Under the pieces are notes generated by a model, which saw only the letters and a list, made by a program, of their open reading frames with translations, was not told the DNA's origin and ran no database searches. The position numbers and the translations under genes were made by a program. From contig CAXATH010000002.1 of NCBI GenBank assembly GCA_963972195.1, forward strand, positions 372,001 to 436,000: 64,000 nucleotides of DNA, read 5' to 3'. This document shows, one piece after another, positions 18,663 through 27,271 of the stretch. Position 1 is the first letter of the stretch. Every line of letters begins with the position of its first letter. Source of the DNA: Litorimonas sp963972195 (lineage in GTDB: Bacteria > Pseudomonadota > Alphaproteobacteria > Caulobacterales > Maricaulaceae).

Positions 18663-19529
18663 ATGACGACTGCCCCTACACTTTGCGTTCTTGGTTCCAT
18701 CAATCTGGACATGGTGATCCAGACCGCTCATCTGCCGCGCGCCGGAGAGACTGTCACTCAGGGGAAGTTCCACTCTACGCCGGGCGGAAAGGGCGCGAAT
18801 ACCGCGCTCGCAGCGCAGCGACTTGGGGCTAAAGTCCGCCTGCAAGCGGCCGTGGGAGATGACCCTTACGCCAACGAAGCCTTGTCGAGTTTAAGAGCGG
18901 CGGGCGTAAATCTGAACTCTGTGGCGACGATAGACAAGGAAGCCACCGGAGTCGCATTTATTAATGTGGCGGAAGACGGTGAAAACCAAATTGCTGTTGC
19001 ATCCGGGGCGAATGCCGCGTTTTTGCCTGCTCACATAAGCCCGGTCACTGAAACTGCGGTTTTAAGCCAATTTGAAATTCCGGTTCCGACCCTGCTTGCA
19101 GGGCTGGAGGGGTTTGAGGGATTTGTCGCTATAAATACTTCTCCCTTCACACCAAATGTCGCCAAAGTGTTTCAGAGAGCTGATCTGATTATTGTGAATG
19201 AAGGTGAATATGCGGCCTATCTATCAGAGCTTGAAGGGTATTCAGGACTGCTGGCCCTAACATTGGGAGGAGAGGGTGCAAAGCTATTCAAAAAAGGAAA
19301 ATTGATCGCAACGGCCAAACCGCCAAAGGTAGACGTAATCGATACAACAGGGGCGGGAGATGCTTTCGCTGCAGCGCTTACGGTCGCTCTAGCTGAAGGT
19401 CAGTCAGAGATGGATGCGTTGAATTTTGCCTGCACAGTTGGCGCTCTGGCAACAACCAAGTTAGGGGCGCAGAGTGCCGCTCCGACAAGGGCTGAGGTCG
19501 GAGCGCTTCTGAAACTCTCTAAGACTTAG
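18663..19529 (+). CDS. Ribokinase-like sugar kinase (PfkB family)
   Basis: ATP-dependent kinase, likely phosphorylating ribose (or another small sugar/nucleoside). The start at ATG 18663 was chosen because the family N-terminus (TLCVLGSINLDMV) begins there; the longer open frame upstream only overlaps the oxygenase gene. Motifs are the N-terminal GGKGANTALAAQRLGA (41-56) and the C-terminal anion-hole/catalytic DTTGAGDAF (227-235, catalytic Asp233). The 288 residues fit ribokinase, although the middle is shorter than E. coli RbsK. Paired with the nucleoside hydrolase 0.7 kb away, it would consume the released ribose. Confidence 0.85.
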   Translation: MTTAPTLCVLGSINLDMVIQTAHLPRAGETVTQGKFHSTPGGKGANTALAAQRLGAKVRLQAAVGDDPYANEALSSLRAAGVNLNSVATIDKEATGVAFINVAEDGENQIAVASGANAAFLPAHISPVTETAVLSQFEIPVPTLLAGLEGFEGFVAINTSPFTPNVAKVFQRADLIIVNEGEYAAYLSELEGYSGLLALTLGGEGAKLFKKGKLIATAKPPKVDVIDTTGAGDAFAAALTVALAEGQSEMDALNFACTVGALATTKLGAQSAAPTRAEVGALLKLSKT

Positions 19530-20094
19530 GCAAAAGCTCGAAAATACGATCCGGCAGAGGTTTTGTTTTTTTCAGTTCTTCCGCGGAGCAGCCTTCAAGC
19601 TCATGCGGAAAGACTGTCCAGGCATCCGTTTCATGCAAATAGAAATCTGGTGTTCGCGATGTTTTATTGCGTGTCGGTTTGTAATACACGGTGGCTACGC
19701 GGATATCGCTCGGCGTATTGCGGCGGCATTTTTCTTCCAGTTTGCTGATGATGGCATCGACGCTGCGCCCGCTGTCGAAGATATCATCAATAATCAAAAG
19801 CTGATCGTCTACATTGATCGTATCGACCAGGTGCTGAAGACCGTAAACTTTGACCGTCTTGGATTGTTTATCCATCGCTTCGTAAGAAGAGGTTCGTATG
19901 GAAAAATGATCGGTGTCACAACCAAGCAGTTCTAGCACTTCCTGGATAGCGATTCCGACAGGTGTGCCGCCGCGCCAAACTCCGACGATGAAGGACGGGC
20001 GATAACCGCTCTCAAAAATTTGCAAGGCCAGTTCGAAGGAATCTTTCAATAGCTCTTCCGCGCTGACAAACAATTTTTCCATGGGACTACTCAA
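19519..20094 (-). CDS. Purine phosphoribosyltransferase (hypoxanthine/xanthine-guanine type)
   Basis: Transfers a purine base to PRPP to regenerate the mononucleotide. In its 191 residues the PRPP-binding loop is LLIIDDIFDSGRS (about 99-111). An upstream VGVWRGGTPVGI (about 38-49) forms the other side of the site. The C-terminal region VYYKPTRNKTSRTPDFYLHETDAW lies where purine bases stack in this family. It overlaps the end of the convergent kinase gene by 11 bp. It would salvage hypoxanthine or guanine made by the nucleoside hydrolase. Substrate preference is uncertain. Confidence 0.85.
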   Translation of the reverse strand: MSSPMEKLFVSAEELLKDSFELALQIFESGYRPSFIVGVWRGGTPVGIAIQEVLELLGCDTDHFSIRTSSYEAMDKQSKTVKVYGLQHLVDTINVDDQLLIIDDIFDSGRSVDAIISKLEEKCRRNTPSDIRVATVYYKPTRNKTSRTPDFYLHETDAWTVFPHELEGCSAEELKKTKPLPDRIFELLPKS

Positions 20095-20238
20095 GTTAAG
20101 ACATTTTGGGTTCGCCTAAGCCAAGAAAGCGCCACTATCAAGAGCCTAGCGCCTATCGGCTATTCTCTTTTGTGTTCGAGACCGTTATGCAAGGCGTTCA
20201 TTTCGTTTTTGGCCAAACGAAACCTAAAGGAAAAATTG

Positions 20239-21180
20239 ATGACAAGACGCCTGATTATTGACTGCGATCCGGGACAGGATGACGCCATAAATCTTTTTTT
20301 GGCACTGCCCAAAACTGACGAGTACGAGATACTCGGTATCACAGTCGTGGCCGGAAATACGAGCCTCGAGAAAACACAGCGCAATGCGCGTCTTCTTTGT
20401 GAGTTAGCGGGACGAACGGACATTCCGATTTATGCGGGTTGCGATGCTCCGCTCAAATACCCACTTGCGACTGCTGAAGAAGTTCATGGCAGCGAGGGTT
20501 TGGAAGGCATTGAAATTACCGAACCGGAAATGGCGCTTCAGTCCCAAAACGCCGTCGATTTTATTGTTGAAACATTGATGGCGGCAGACGACAGAAGTGT
20601 CACCCTTGTCCCGACCGGACCGCTCACGAATATTGCAAAGGCGTTACAGAAAAACCCCGAGGTTGCCGGGAAAATGAAAGAGATTGTTTTGATGGGCGGG
20701 GCCTTGAAAGAAGGAGGTAACATTACGCCCTCTGCCGAGTTCAATATTTATGTTGACCCGCATGCGGCCGATATCGTTTTTGAGAGCGGCGTGCCGCTCG
20801 TGGTGTTTGGTCTTGATGTTACACATCAGGTTTTGTCATCCGATGCCGTTTTGGAGCGCATCAAGAATATCTGTAATCCAGTCGCAGATGCAGCGTATAG
20901 CCTGCTTACCCACTATGGGCGGTTTGATGCAGAGAAATACGGTACAAACGGCGCGCCGCTCCATGACCCGTGCACTATGGCCTACATTTTAAAGCCGGAG
21001 ATTTTCACCCTGAAATCCTGCAATATACGGGTTGAATCGGAGTCAGAGCTGACGCGCGGCCACACAGCTGTAGATTTCTGGTATGCGACCGAGCTTCCGC
21101 GAAATGCGCGTTGGGCTTACGAAGTAGATACGCCGGGATTTTTTGACCTGCTGGTTAAGCAGCTTTCGACATATAGCTGA
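20239..21180 (+). CDS. Inosine-uridine preferring nucleoside hydrolase
   Basis: Hydrolyses ribonucleosides to base and ribose. The start at ATG 20239 is chosen because AAAGG lies at 20226-20230 and the family N-terminus (RRLIIDCDPGQDDA) begins immediately; the longer frame adds 23 unrelated residues. The Ca2+-binding DxDPGxDD motif is at about residues 8-15, VPTGPLTNIA in the middle, and a NGAPLHDPCTMAY block provides the late Asp/His residues. The length of 313 residues is normal. It probably acts in the cytoplasm because there is no signal peptide. Confidence 0.92.
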   Translation: MTRRLIIDCDPGQDDAINLFLALPKTDEYEILGITVVAGNTSLEKTQRNARLLCELAGRTDIPIYAGCDAPLKYPLATAEEVHGSEGLEGIEITEPEMALQSQNAVDFIVETLMAADDRSVTLVPTGPLTNIAKALQKNPEVAGKMKEIVLMGGALKEGGNITPSAEFNIYVDPHAADIVFESGVPLVVFGLDVTHQVLSSDAVLERIKNICNPVADAAYSLLTHYGRFDAEKYGTNGAPLHDPCTMAYILKPEIFTLKSCNIRVESESELTRGHTAVDFWYATELPRNARWAYEVDTPGFFDLLVKQLSTYS

Positions 21181-21184
21181 TGAA

Positions 21185-21784
21185 CTATTCCGCGGTAGCA
21201 GGGGCGTTGATAAGTTTCTCTCGCCAATGGCGGCGGCATAATGTGATATAGCGTTCATTGCCTCCGACTTCGACCTGTTCGCCTTCTGTGACCGCGCCGC
21301 CGGTTGCATCCACCCGCATATTCATGGTCGCTTTGCGACCACACCAGCAAAGCGTTCGGATTTCGCGTATATCGTCCGCAATTGCCAAAAGCGCTGCGCT
21401 GCCCGGAAAAAGCCGGCCTTGAAAATCCGTCCGTAATCCATAGCACATGATGGGGATACCGTGGTCGTCGCTCACGCGGGCCAATTGCCAGACTTGATCG
21501 CGAGTCAGAAATTGGGCTTCGTCCAGAAGAACGCAATCAATCCGCTTTTTCTTGTGAGATTTCAGGATGTGTTTCTCAAGATCAATTTCTTCGCAAAAAG
21601 TGTCTGCTTTAGACTCCAATCCAATCCGGGAGGTAATCAAAGCTCCGCTGTCCTCGCGGTTGTCGATGACAGGCTTTAACAGCAAGGTGTGCATGCCGCG
21701 TTCAAAATAGTTATAAGACGACTGCAATAAAATAGTCGACTTACCGGCATTCATTGCGGAAAAATTGAAATAGAGTTTTGCCAT
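21185..21784 (-). CDS. tdk: Thymidine kinase (type II)
   Basis: Phosphorylates thymidine/deoxyuridine in pyrimidine deoxynucleoside salvage. Of 199 residues, the N-terminal P-loop is SAMNAGKST (about 9-17), followed by the Walker B/lasso feature VLLDEAQFLT. A Cys pair (LCWCGRKATMN, and a late LCRRHW) fits the structural zinc of type II TK, while the substrate-binding tail (VEVGGNERYITLC) is present. It converges with the nucleoside hydrolase with a 4-bp gap. Confidence 0.95.
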   Translation of the reverse strand: MAKLYFNFSAMNAGKSTILLQSSYNYFERGMHTLLLKPVIDNREDSGALITSRIGLESKADTFCEEIDLEKHILKSHKKKRIDCVLLDEAQFLTRDQVWQLARVSDDHGIPIMCYGLRTDFQGRLFPGSAALLAIADDIREIRTLCWCGRKATMNMRVDATGGAVTEGEQVEVGGNERYITLCRRHWREKLINAPATAE

Positions 21785-21896
21785 GCCAGTTGCTCGGAAT
21801 CGGAAGTTCCGAAAGGGTATATGGAGAGTCGCAATTCCGGGGCAATGGTAAATTTGTCCGAAGCTGTTGAGAACGATCAGACAGCGGAAGTGGAAA

Positions 21897-22370
21897 TCAA
21901 GCTTTTGGCAAAGATTGTGCCTGATTGATTTTATCCATCTTTGAACTGAACTCTTTCAAGTTTTTTACAAAATCTTTGGTCTTTGAGGCGTCCTCACCGG
22001 AAGGAATAAGCGTGCCAGCCAATTTTTTTGCAATAGTCGAATAGGTTTCCAGGCCTGCGGCCGTCGTCTCTAATGTTGAACGCCTCTTGTCACCTTGGCT
22101 TGGTGTTTTCTTAACGAGCCCTTGCTCGATCAATGAGCTGACAGCCCGGCTGACAATCGTTTTATCCATGGGGGTGACGGCCGTGACGTCTGCGGCTGTT
22201 CGTCCGGGCTCATCGGCAATGGCGGCCAAAACGCGCCACTGGCTCTGGTTAATATTTGCTTCTGACCGTACAATTTCGAGCGTGTAGCGACTTATCTGGT
22301 CAGCCAGAACAATCACTTGATAAGGCCAGAAACTTTCCAGGTCGATATGCGTATCTTCATCAACAGACAT
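21897..22370 (-). CDS. MarR-family transcriptional regulator of the tyrosine-catabolism operon
   Basis: Winged-helix DNA-binding regulator of about 157 residues with the MarR core: NINQSQWRVLAAIADEPGRTAADV (recognition region entry), MDKTIVSRAVSSLIEQGLVKK (recognition helix) and QGDKRRSTLETTAAGLE (wing). The start at 22370 (AAAGG just upstream) is preferred because the longer frame from 22409 would run through the palindromic operator. It is divergent from hppD, and two inverted repeats sit in the gap, so autoregulation plus control of the hppD operon is likely. The ligand is unknown; homogentisate or a tyrosine-derived acid is an inference. Confidence 0.88.
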   Translation of the reverse strand: MSVDEDTHIDLESFWPYQVIVLADQISRYTLEIVRSEANINQSQWRVLAAIADEPGRTAADVTAVTPMDKTIVSRAVSSLIEQGLVKKTPSQGDKRRSTLETTAAGLETYSTIAKKLAGTLIPSGEDASKTKDFVKNLKEFSSKMDKINQAQSLPKA

Positions 22371-22392
22371 ACAACCTTTATGCAAAAAAGAT

Positions 22393-22435
22393 GTTGCAAT
22401 TGCAACCAATTACTGTTAGTTGTTATCGCAACTAA
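22393..22435. promoter_or_regulatory. Two MarR-type operators between the regulator gene and hppD
   Basis: A perfect 14-bp palindrome GTTGCAATTGCAAC (22393-22406) is followed by an inverted repeat with arms TTAGTTG (22416-22422) and CAACTAA (22429-22435) separated by 6 bp. A possible hppD promoter (TTGCAA at 22400-22405, 17 bp, TTATCG at 22423-22428) overlaps both, which fits repression. Confidence 0.6.
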
Positions 22436-22461
22436 TAATATTGAGAGAATTGGAGAGCGTT

Positions 22462-23559
22462 ATGGCTGATCTTTTTGAAAACCCAATGGGGCTGGATGGC
22501 TTTGAATTCATCGAATTTTCTGCGCCTGAAAAAGGCCATTTGGAAAAGATATTTACGACGATGGGTTTTACCAAAATTGCCCGTCACCGGTCCAAAGATG
22601 TAGAGTTATGGCGTCAAGGCGACATTAACCTGATTACAAATTACGAAAACAAATCTCCCGCCGGGCATTTCTGCCGCGAACACGGTCCCTCCGCTTGCGG
22701 TATGGGCTTTCGTGTCGAGAATGCGAAACAGGCCTATGAGCGCGCAATTGAGCTTGGCGCAGAAACGGTAGATACGCATGTCGGGCCAATGGAACTTTCC
22801 ATTCCGGCGATACGCGGCATTGGCGGCGGCCTGATTTACTTCATTGACCGTTACGGCGATGACCTTTCAATCTATGATATTGATTTCGAATATTTAGAGG
22901 GTGTTGATAAACATCCAAAAGGCTTCGGCTTTAACGTTGTCGATCACCTGACCCACAATGTTTACCGGGGCCGCATGGATTATTGGGCGGAATATTATGA
23001 ACGCCTATTCAATTTCCGTGAAATCCGCTATTTTGATATTAAAGGTGAATATACGGGTCTGAAATCCCGCGCTCTCACCGCGCCGGATGGCAAAATTCGT
23101 ATCCCGCTCAATGAAGAGGGCGAAGACGGTAAAGGCCAGATCGAAGAATATCTGCTGGAGCATCGCGGCGAAGGCATTCAGCATATCGCTCTATCTTGCG
23201 ATGATCTTTATGTCTGCGTCGATAAATTACGCGATGCGGGTGTAAACTTGATGAAGGCTCCGCCGGATACATATTACGATATGCTCGACGAACGCCTGCC
23301 TAATCACGGCGAAGACGCCGAGGAATTGAAAGTCCGCGGCTTACTTCTCGACGGAAGCACGGACGACAATGATCCGCGCCTGTTATTGCAGATCTTCGCT
23401 CAGCCTCAAATTGGGCCGGTATTCTTTGAGTTTATTCAGCGCAAAGGCGATGAAGGATTTGGTGAGGGCAACTTTAAAGCTCTCTTCCAGTCAATCGAAC
23501 GTGATCAAATCGAACGAGGTGTTTTGGAGACAACTCCCAAACCTAAAGCGAGGGCCTAA
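22462..23559 (+). CDS. hppD: 4-hydroxyphenylpyruvate dioxygenase
   Basis: Converts 4-hydroxyphenylpyruvate to homogentisate with Fe(II) and O2 in tyrosine catabolism. The start at ATG 22462 follows GGAG (22452-22455); the longer frame is upstream leader. The 365-residue product shows both halves of the family and the iron triad His162 (VVDHLTHNV), His241 (GIQHIALS) and Glu323 (VFFEFIQRKG), at the positions usual for bacterial HPPD. A C-terminal GFGEGNFKALFQSIE closes the active site. It is first in an operon whose second gene overlaps its stop codon. Confidence 0.95.
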   Translation: MADLFENPMGLDGFEFIEFSAPEKGHLEKIFTTMGFTKIARHRSKDVELWRQGDINLITNYENKSPAGHFCREHGPSACGMGFRVENAKQAYERAIELGAETVDTHVGPMELSIPAIRGIGGGLIYFIDRYGDDLSIYDIDFEYLEGVDKHPKGFGFNVVDHLTHNVYRGRMDYWAEYYERLFNFREIRYFDIKGEYTGLKSRALTAPDGKIRIPLNEEGEDGKGQIEEYLLEHRGEGIQHIALSCDDLYVCVDKLRDAGVNLMKAPPDTYYDMLDERLPNHGEDAEELKVRGLLLDGSTDDNDPRLLLQIFAQPQIGPVFFEFIQRKGDEGFGEGNFKALFQSIERDQIERGVLETTPKPKARA

Positions 23560-24104
23560 TGACGATCAAGACAGATGGATTTCATCACGTTGCCTATCGA
23601 TGCAAAGACGCCAAGGAAACGGTTGAGTTTTATCAAAACCATTTGAATATGGATTTCCAACTGGCGATCGCCGAAGATCACGTACCTTCGACCGGGGCGT
23701 ATGATCCTTACATGCACATATTTATGGATGCGGGTAACAATAATGTTCTGGCTTTTTTCGAACTGCCGGAACAGCCCGATATGGACCGAGATCGTAACAC
23801 GCCGGAATGGGTGCAGCATATCGCCTTGAGAGTCGAAACCCTCGAAGATTTGTTGGAGGCGAAAGAAAGCCTCGAGTCAGCAGGCATCGACGTCCTTGGA
23901 CCGACCCATCACGGGATATTCAAGTCGATATATTTCTTCGACCCCAATGGACATCGTCTTGAACTGGCCGCAAATATTCACACGCCGGAACAAATGACGA
24001 AGCTACGCACTGTAGCCCCAGAGATGCTGGCCGAATGGTCAGAGACGAAAAAAGCCCCGCGTCATGCGGCGTGGCTTCATGAAAAAATTCAAAACGAAAG
24101 CTAG
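23559..24104 (+). CDS. VOC-superfamily metalloprotein in the tyrosine operon (candidate ring-cleavage enzyme)
   Basis: Vicinal-oxygen-chelate protein of 181 residues. It has two beta-alpha-beta modules and a plausible metal triad: His9/His10 in FHHVAY, His87 in WVQHIALRV and Glu135 in GHRLEL, the arrangement of glyoxalases and extradiol dioxygenases. Its start overlaps the hppD stop (TAATG) and the FAH-type gene follows after 6 bp. The operon contains no cupin-type homogentisate dioxygenase. This protein is therefore a candidate for that step, although an accessory or lactoylglutathione-lyase-like role is equally open. Confidence 0.75.
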   Translation: MTIKTDGFHHVAYRCKDAKETVEFYQNHLNMDFQLAIAEDHVPSTGAYDPYMHIFMDAGNNNVLAFFELPEQPDMDRDRNTPEWVQHIALRVETLEDLLEAKESLESAGIDVLGPTHHGIFKSIYFFDPNGHRLELAANIHTPEQMTKLRTVAPEMLAEWSETKKAPRHAAWLHEKIQNES

Positions 24105-24110
24105 ATTTAT

Positions 24111-25130
24111 ATGAAACTCGCTTCCCTTAAAGATGGCCGCGACGGCCAGTTAATTATTGTTTCCCGTGATCTGTCTAAGGCGGCAGATGCGAGCGACATC
24201 GTCCCTACACTTCAAACGGCCCTTGATGACTGGGATTTATACGCGCCTCAGCTTGCCGCAAGGTATGAAATGCTGAATGCTGGAAAGGTGGACAGTTTTG
24301 ATTTCGATCAGACAGCTTGTCACTCACCGCTACCGCGCGCCTATACCTGGATGGATGGTTCGGCCTATCTCAATCACGTCGAACTTGTCCGCAAAGCCCG
24401 AGACGCCGAAGTGCCGGAAAGCTTTTATTCGGACCCGCTTATGTATCAGGGTGGCTCTGACAGCTTTATCGGTCCGCGCGATCCTATCATCGCGGCTGAT
24501 GAGGCTTACGGCATCGACATGGAAGCGGAAATTACCGTTATCACAGATGACGTTCCGATGGGCGTTTCCGTCAAAGACGCCGGAAAACACATCAAACTCA
24601 TTATGCTTGTTAATGATGTCAGCTTGCGCGGACTCATCCCGAATGAGCTTCGTAAAGGCTTTGGCTTTGTACAGGGCAAGGCATCAAGTGCTTTCTCACC
24701 AGTTGCCGTCACCCCTGATGAATTGGGCGATGCTTGGGGCGAAGGAACTATCGATCTTCCGCTCCTCGTTGATTATAACGGCAAGCCGTTCGGCAAGGCC
24801 AACGTCAAACAAGATATGACATTTAATATGTCAGAACTTGTCGCCCACGCCGCTAAAACGCGAGACCTGAGCGCTGGCGCAATTATCGGGTCCGGTACGG
24901 TTTCAAATAAATTTGAAGGCGGCGAAGGCAAGAAAATTGAAGAAGGCGGCGTCGGTTATAGCTGCATCGCTGAAATTCGGATGATTGAAAAAATCCAGAC
25001 CGGCGAATTTATCACGCCGTTCATGCGCTTTGGCGACACAGTCGGCATTGAGATGAACGACGCAGAAGGAAAATCTATTTTTGGACGCATCCAAAATGTC
25101 GTCGAGAAATATGAAGGCCCGGATGCCTAA
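24111..25130 (+). CDS. Fumarylacetoacetate hydrolase family protein
   Basis: Predicted to hydrolyse fumarylacetoacetate to fumarate and acetoacetate, the last step of tyrosine degradation. The 339-residue protein has the FAH fold: GPRDPIIAADEAYGIDMEAEITVITDDVP carries acidic metal ligands. The remaining motifs are FVQGKASSAFSPVAVTPDELGDAW and GAIIGSGTVSN (late Gly-rich turn). It is somewhat smaller than mammalian FAH, like the bacterial FahA-related subgroup. Six bp follow the VOC gene and 18 bp precede maiA, in one operon. Confidence 0.88.
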   Translation: MKLASLKDGRDGQLIIVSRDLSKAADASDIVPTLQTALDDWDLYAPQLAARYEMLNAGKVDSFDFDQTACHSPLPRAYTWMDGSAYLNHVELVRKARDAEVPESFYSDPLMYQGGSDSFIGPRDPIIAADEAYGIDMEAEITVITDDVPMGVSVKDAGKHIKLIMLVNDVSLRGLIPNELRKGFGFVQGKASSAFSPVAVTPDELGDAWGEGTIDLPLLVDYNGKPFGKANVKQDMTFNMSELVAHAAKTRDLSAGAIIGSGTVSNKFEGGEGKKIEEGGVGYSCIAEIRMIEKIQTGEFITPFMRFGDTVGIEMNDAEGKSIFGRIQNVVEKYEGPDA

Positions 25131-25148
25131 AGAAAAGAAGTTTAGTCT

Positions 25149-25787
25149 ATGATGACGCTTTACGGATATTGGCGCAGCTCTGCGAGCTATCGAGTTCGCA
25201 TTGCTTTGGGCCTAAAAGGAATTGAAGTCCGCCATGTCCCGGTCAATCTCCGGGAAGGCGAACAGCTCCTAGCCGAACATTCCGAACGTAACCCGCAAGG
25301 TTATCTACCGGTTTTGGAGTTAGAGGACGGAACACGCCTTACTCAATCTCTAGCCATTCTGGATTATCTGGACGCGACACATTCAAACCATCCGCTGATG
25401 CCCGAGGACGCAATTTTACGGTCTCGTATATTAGCGGCCTCTTTGATTATTGCCTCCGATATTTCTCCCATCCAAAATCTGTCCGTTTTGAAATATATTC
25501 GGGCGGAGCATGGGCAGGAAGATGCGGGCGTTAAAAAATGGTCCGCTCACTGGATCGCCAAAGGGTTTGAATGCCTTGAGAAAATGGCGAGCCCCGATAC
25601 GAAATTTTTCTATACTGACACGCCGATGTTTTTTGAATGTTGCCTTGTGCCGCAAATTTATAATGCACGCCGTTTTGGCGTAGAGATGGACCGATTCCCG
25701 AACCTCCTTCGTGTCGAAAAAGCTTGTCAGGCATTAGAAGCATTCCAAGCCGCTTTGCCAGAAGCGCAGTTAGATGCCCCGAAATAA
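25149..25787 (+). CDS. maiA: Maleylacetoacetate isomerase (zeta-class GST)
   Basis: Glutathione-dependent cis-trans isomerisation of maleylacetoacetate to fumarylacetoacetate. The 212-residue protein has the zeta-GST N-terminal motif SSASYRVRIALGLKGIE (about 10-26), the NPQGYLPVLELEDG glutathione-site block and the LTQSLAILDYLD helix, followed by an all-alpha C-terminal domain. It closes the hppD operon. Its presence indicates the glutathione-dependent homogentisate route is used. A start codon one residue later is possible (ATGATG). Confidence 0.93.
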   Translation: MMTLYGYWRSSASYRVRIALGLKGIEVRHVPVNLREGEQLLAEHSERNPQGYLPVLELEDGTRLTQSLAILDYLDATHSNHPLMPEDAILRSRILAASLIIASDISPIQNLSVLKYIRAEHGQEDAGVKKWSAHWIAKGFECLEKMASPDTKFFYTDTPMFFECCLVPQIYNARRFGVEMDRFPNLLRVEKACQALEAFQAALPEAQLDAPK

Positions 25788-25819
25788 CTCAGAAGTTTTC
25801 GTCTGAAATAGGCTTCGTC

Positions 25820-27271
25820 TTAGTTCGGTGAGGGGGTATTCGATAATCCGCCGCCAAGTGCAATAAAGAGCGAGACTGAATTTTGGTCTTCCATCCGGCG
25901 GGCCTGCAATAGGCTTTGTCGCGCGGTAAAGAGATTTCGTTCAGCATCGAGAACTTCAAGATAATTTGCAACACCTTCATCATATTGCAATTGCGCGAGA
26001 CGGGCGATTTGCTCCTGCGCCTCGACATTGCGGAGGCGCGCATCCACGAGTTCCGCCAGCCAACGACGGCCGGCTAGAGAGTTGGAAACGTCCCGGAACG
26101 CATTTTGTATTGTCAAATCATAGGTCGCGACGGCCTCTTCTTCGACGGCCCGAGCAAGCGCGAGGTCCGCTTTACGGGCCCCTGCGTCGAATATCGGAAG
26201 GCTAATAGAGGGGCCAAATCGCCACGTCAGGCTATCCGTGTCAAAAAGATCGCCGAGCTCGCTCGACGTAACTCCGCCTGATCCGGTCAAAGATATGGTC
26301 GGGAAAAAGGCGGTTCGGGCGACAGCTATATTTGCACTCGCGCTTCGAAGGCTTTGTTCTGCGGAGATGATATCCGGACGCACCAGTAAGAGGTCGGAGG
26401 GCAAACCCGCGTCTAGACGAAGACTAGATGTTTGCTCTCCTAGTGAAAGCCCGGACGGGAGTTGTTGGGGGTATGTACCGCCAATAAGAACAGTAAGCTG
26501 GTTTCGATTTTGCGCTTCCAAGAGTTTCTGGTTGCTCAAGGCCTGCTGAGCCTGGGTCAGAAGAGCTTGGGATTGGTGGAAATCAAGAGCGGATGTTATG
26601 CCTGATTCCAATCGGATTTCAGCCAGTCGTAACCCTTCCTCTCTTGATCTCATAGTGTCTTCTGCCAACGCAATTTGAGCCTTGGATTCGATCAAGTCGA
26701 AATAGGTGGAGGCCACATCGCCAATCAGGGAAATATAGAAAGCGCGCTGCGCCGCCTCAGTTGCCAGATATTCCGCGCGCGCAGCTTCACTTAGATTACT
26801 TAGGCGCCCCCAAAAGTCGATTTCATAAGAAGCAATTCCTACCCCAATATCAAAATTGTTGAACGTGATAGAACTCGGCACATTTGCGCCTTGTCCGCCG
26901 CCTGTGACGCCGCCTAAACTGCCCGAATCTGTCGGAACACGGCTTCTCACCGCGTTGCCAGTCGCGGTCACTGTCGGTAAGCGGCGACTGTCTTGAATAC
27001 GAAAGCGCGCCCGGGCTTGTTCAATCCTTGCCGTTGCGGCGTGTAGGTTGCGATTATTTTCGAGGGCGGTCTCGATTAAAAGCTGAAGCCGCTCATCAAT
27101 GAAATAGTCCTGCCAATTAATCTGGCTAGCTGCGAGTGACCCTTCGGGCTGAAGACTGGTATCGTAAGCAGCGTTCGTGGCTGGGTCGGGAGAAATATAT
27201 TCCGGCTGAATGTGCGAGCAGGCGGATAGCAGGATAAACGAGAAAGAGACTGAGCTGAGTAACCGCGTCAT
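25820..27271 (-). CDS. RND efflux outer-membrane lipoprotein, NodT/OprM family
   Basis: Outer-membrane channel of a tripartite drug efflux pump. The 483-residue product has a lipoprotein signal with lipobox LLSAC (Cys18). The two repeated OEP halves are visible, with motifs YEIDFWGRLSNLSEAARAEYLAT (first) and FGPSISLPIFDAGARKADLALA (second). Its start overlaps the inner-membrane pump stop by 4 bp (ATGA), so translation is coupled. The substrate is unknown; HAE1-type pumps export amphiphilic drugs. Confidence 0.92.
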   Translation of the reverse strand: MTRLLSSVSFSFILLSACSHIQPEYISPDPATNAAYDTSLQPEGSLAASQINWQDYFIDERLQLLIETALENNRNLHAATARIEQARARFRIQDSRRLPTVTATGNAVRSRVPTDSGSLGGVTGGGQGANVPSSITFNNFDIGVGIASYEIDFWGRLSNLSEAARAEYLATEAAQRAFYISLIGDVASTYFDLIESKAQIALAEDTMRSREEGLRLAEIRLESGITSALDFHQSQALLTQAQQALSNQKLLEAQNRNQLTVLIGGTYPQQLPSGLSLGEQTSSLRLDAGLPSDLLLVRPDIISAEQSLRSASANIAVARTAFFPTISLTGSGGVTSSELGDLFDTDSLTWRFGPSISLPIFDAGARKADLALARAVEEEAVATYDLTIQNAFRDVSNSLAGRRWLAELVDARLRNVEAQEQIARLAQLQYDEGVANYLEVLDAERNLFTARQSLLQARRMEDQNSVSLFIALGGGLSNTPSPN

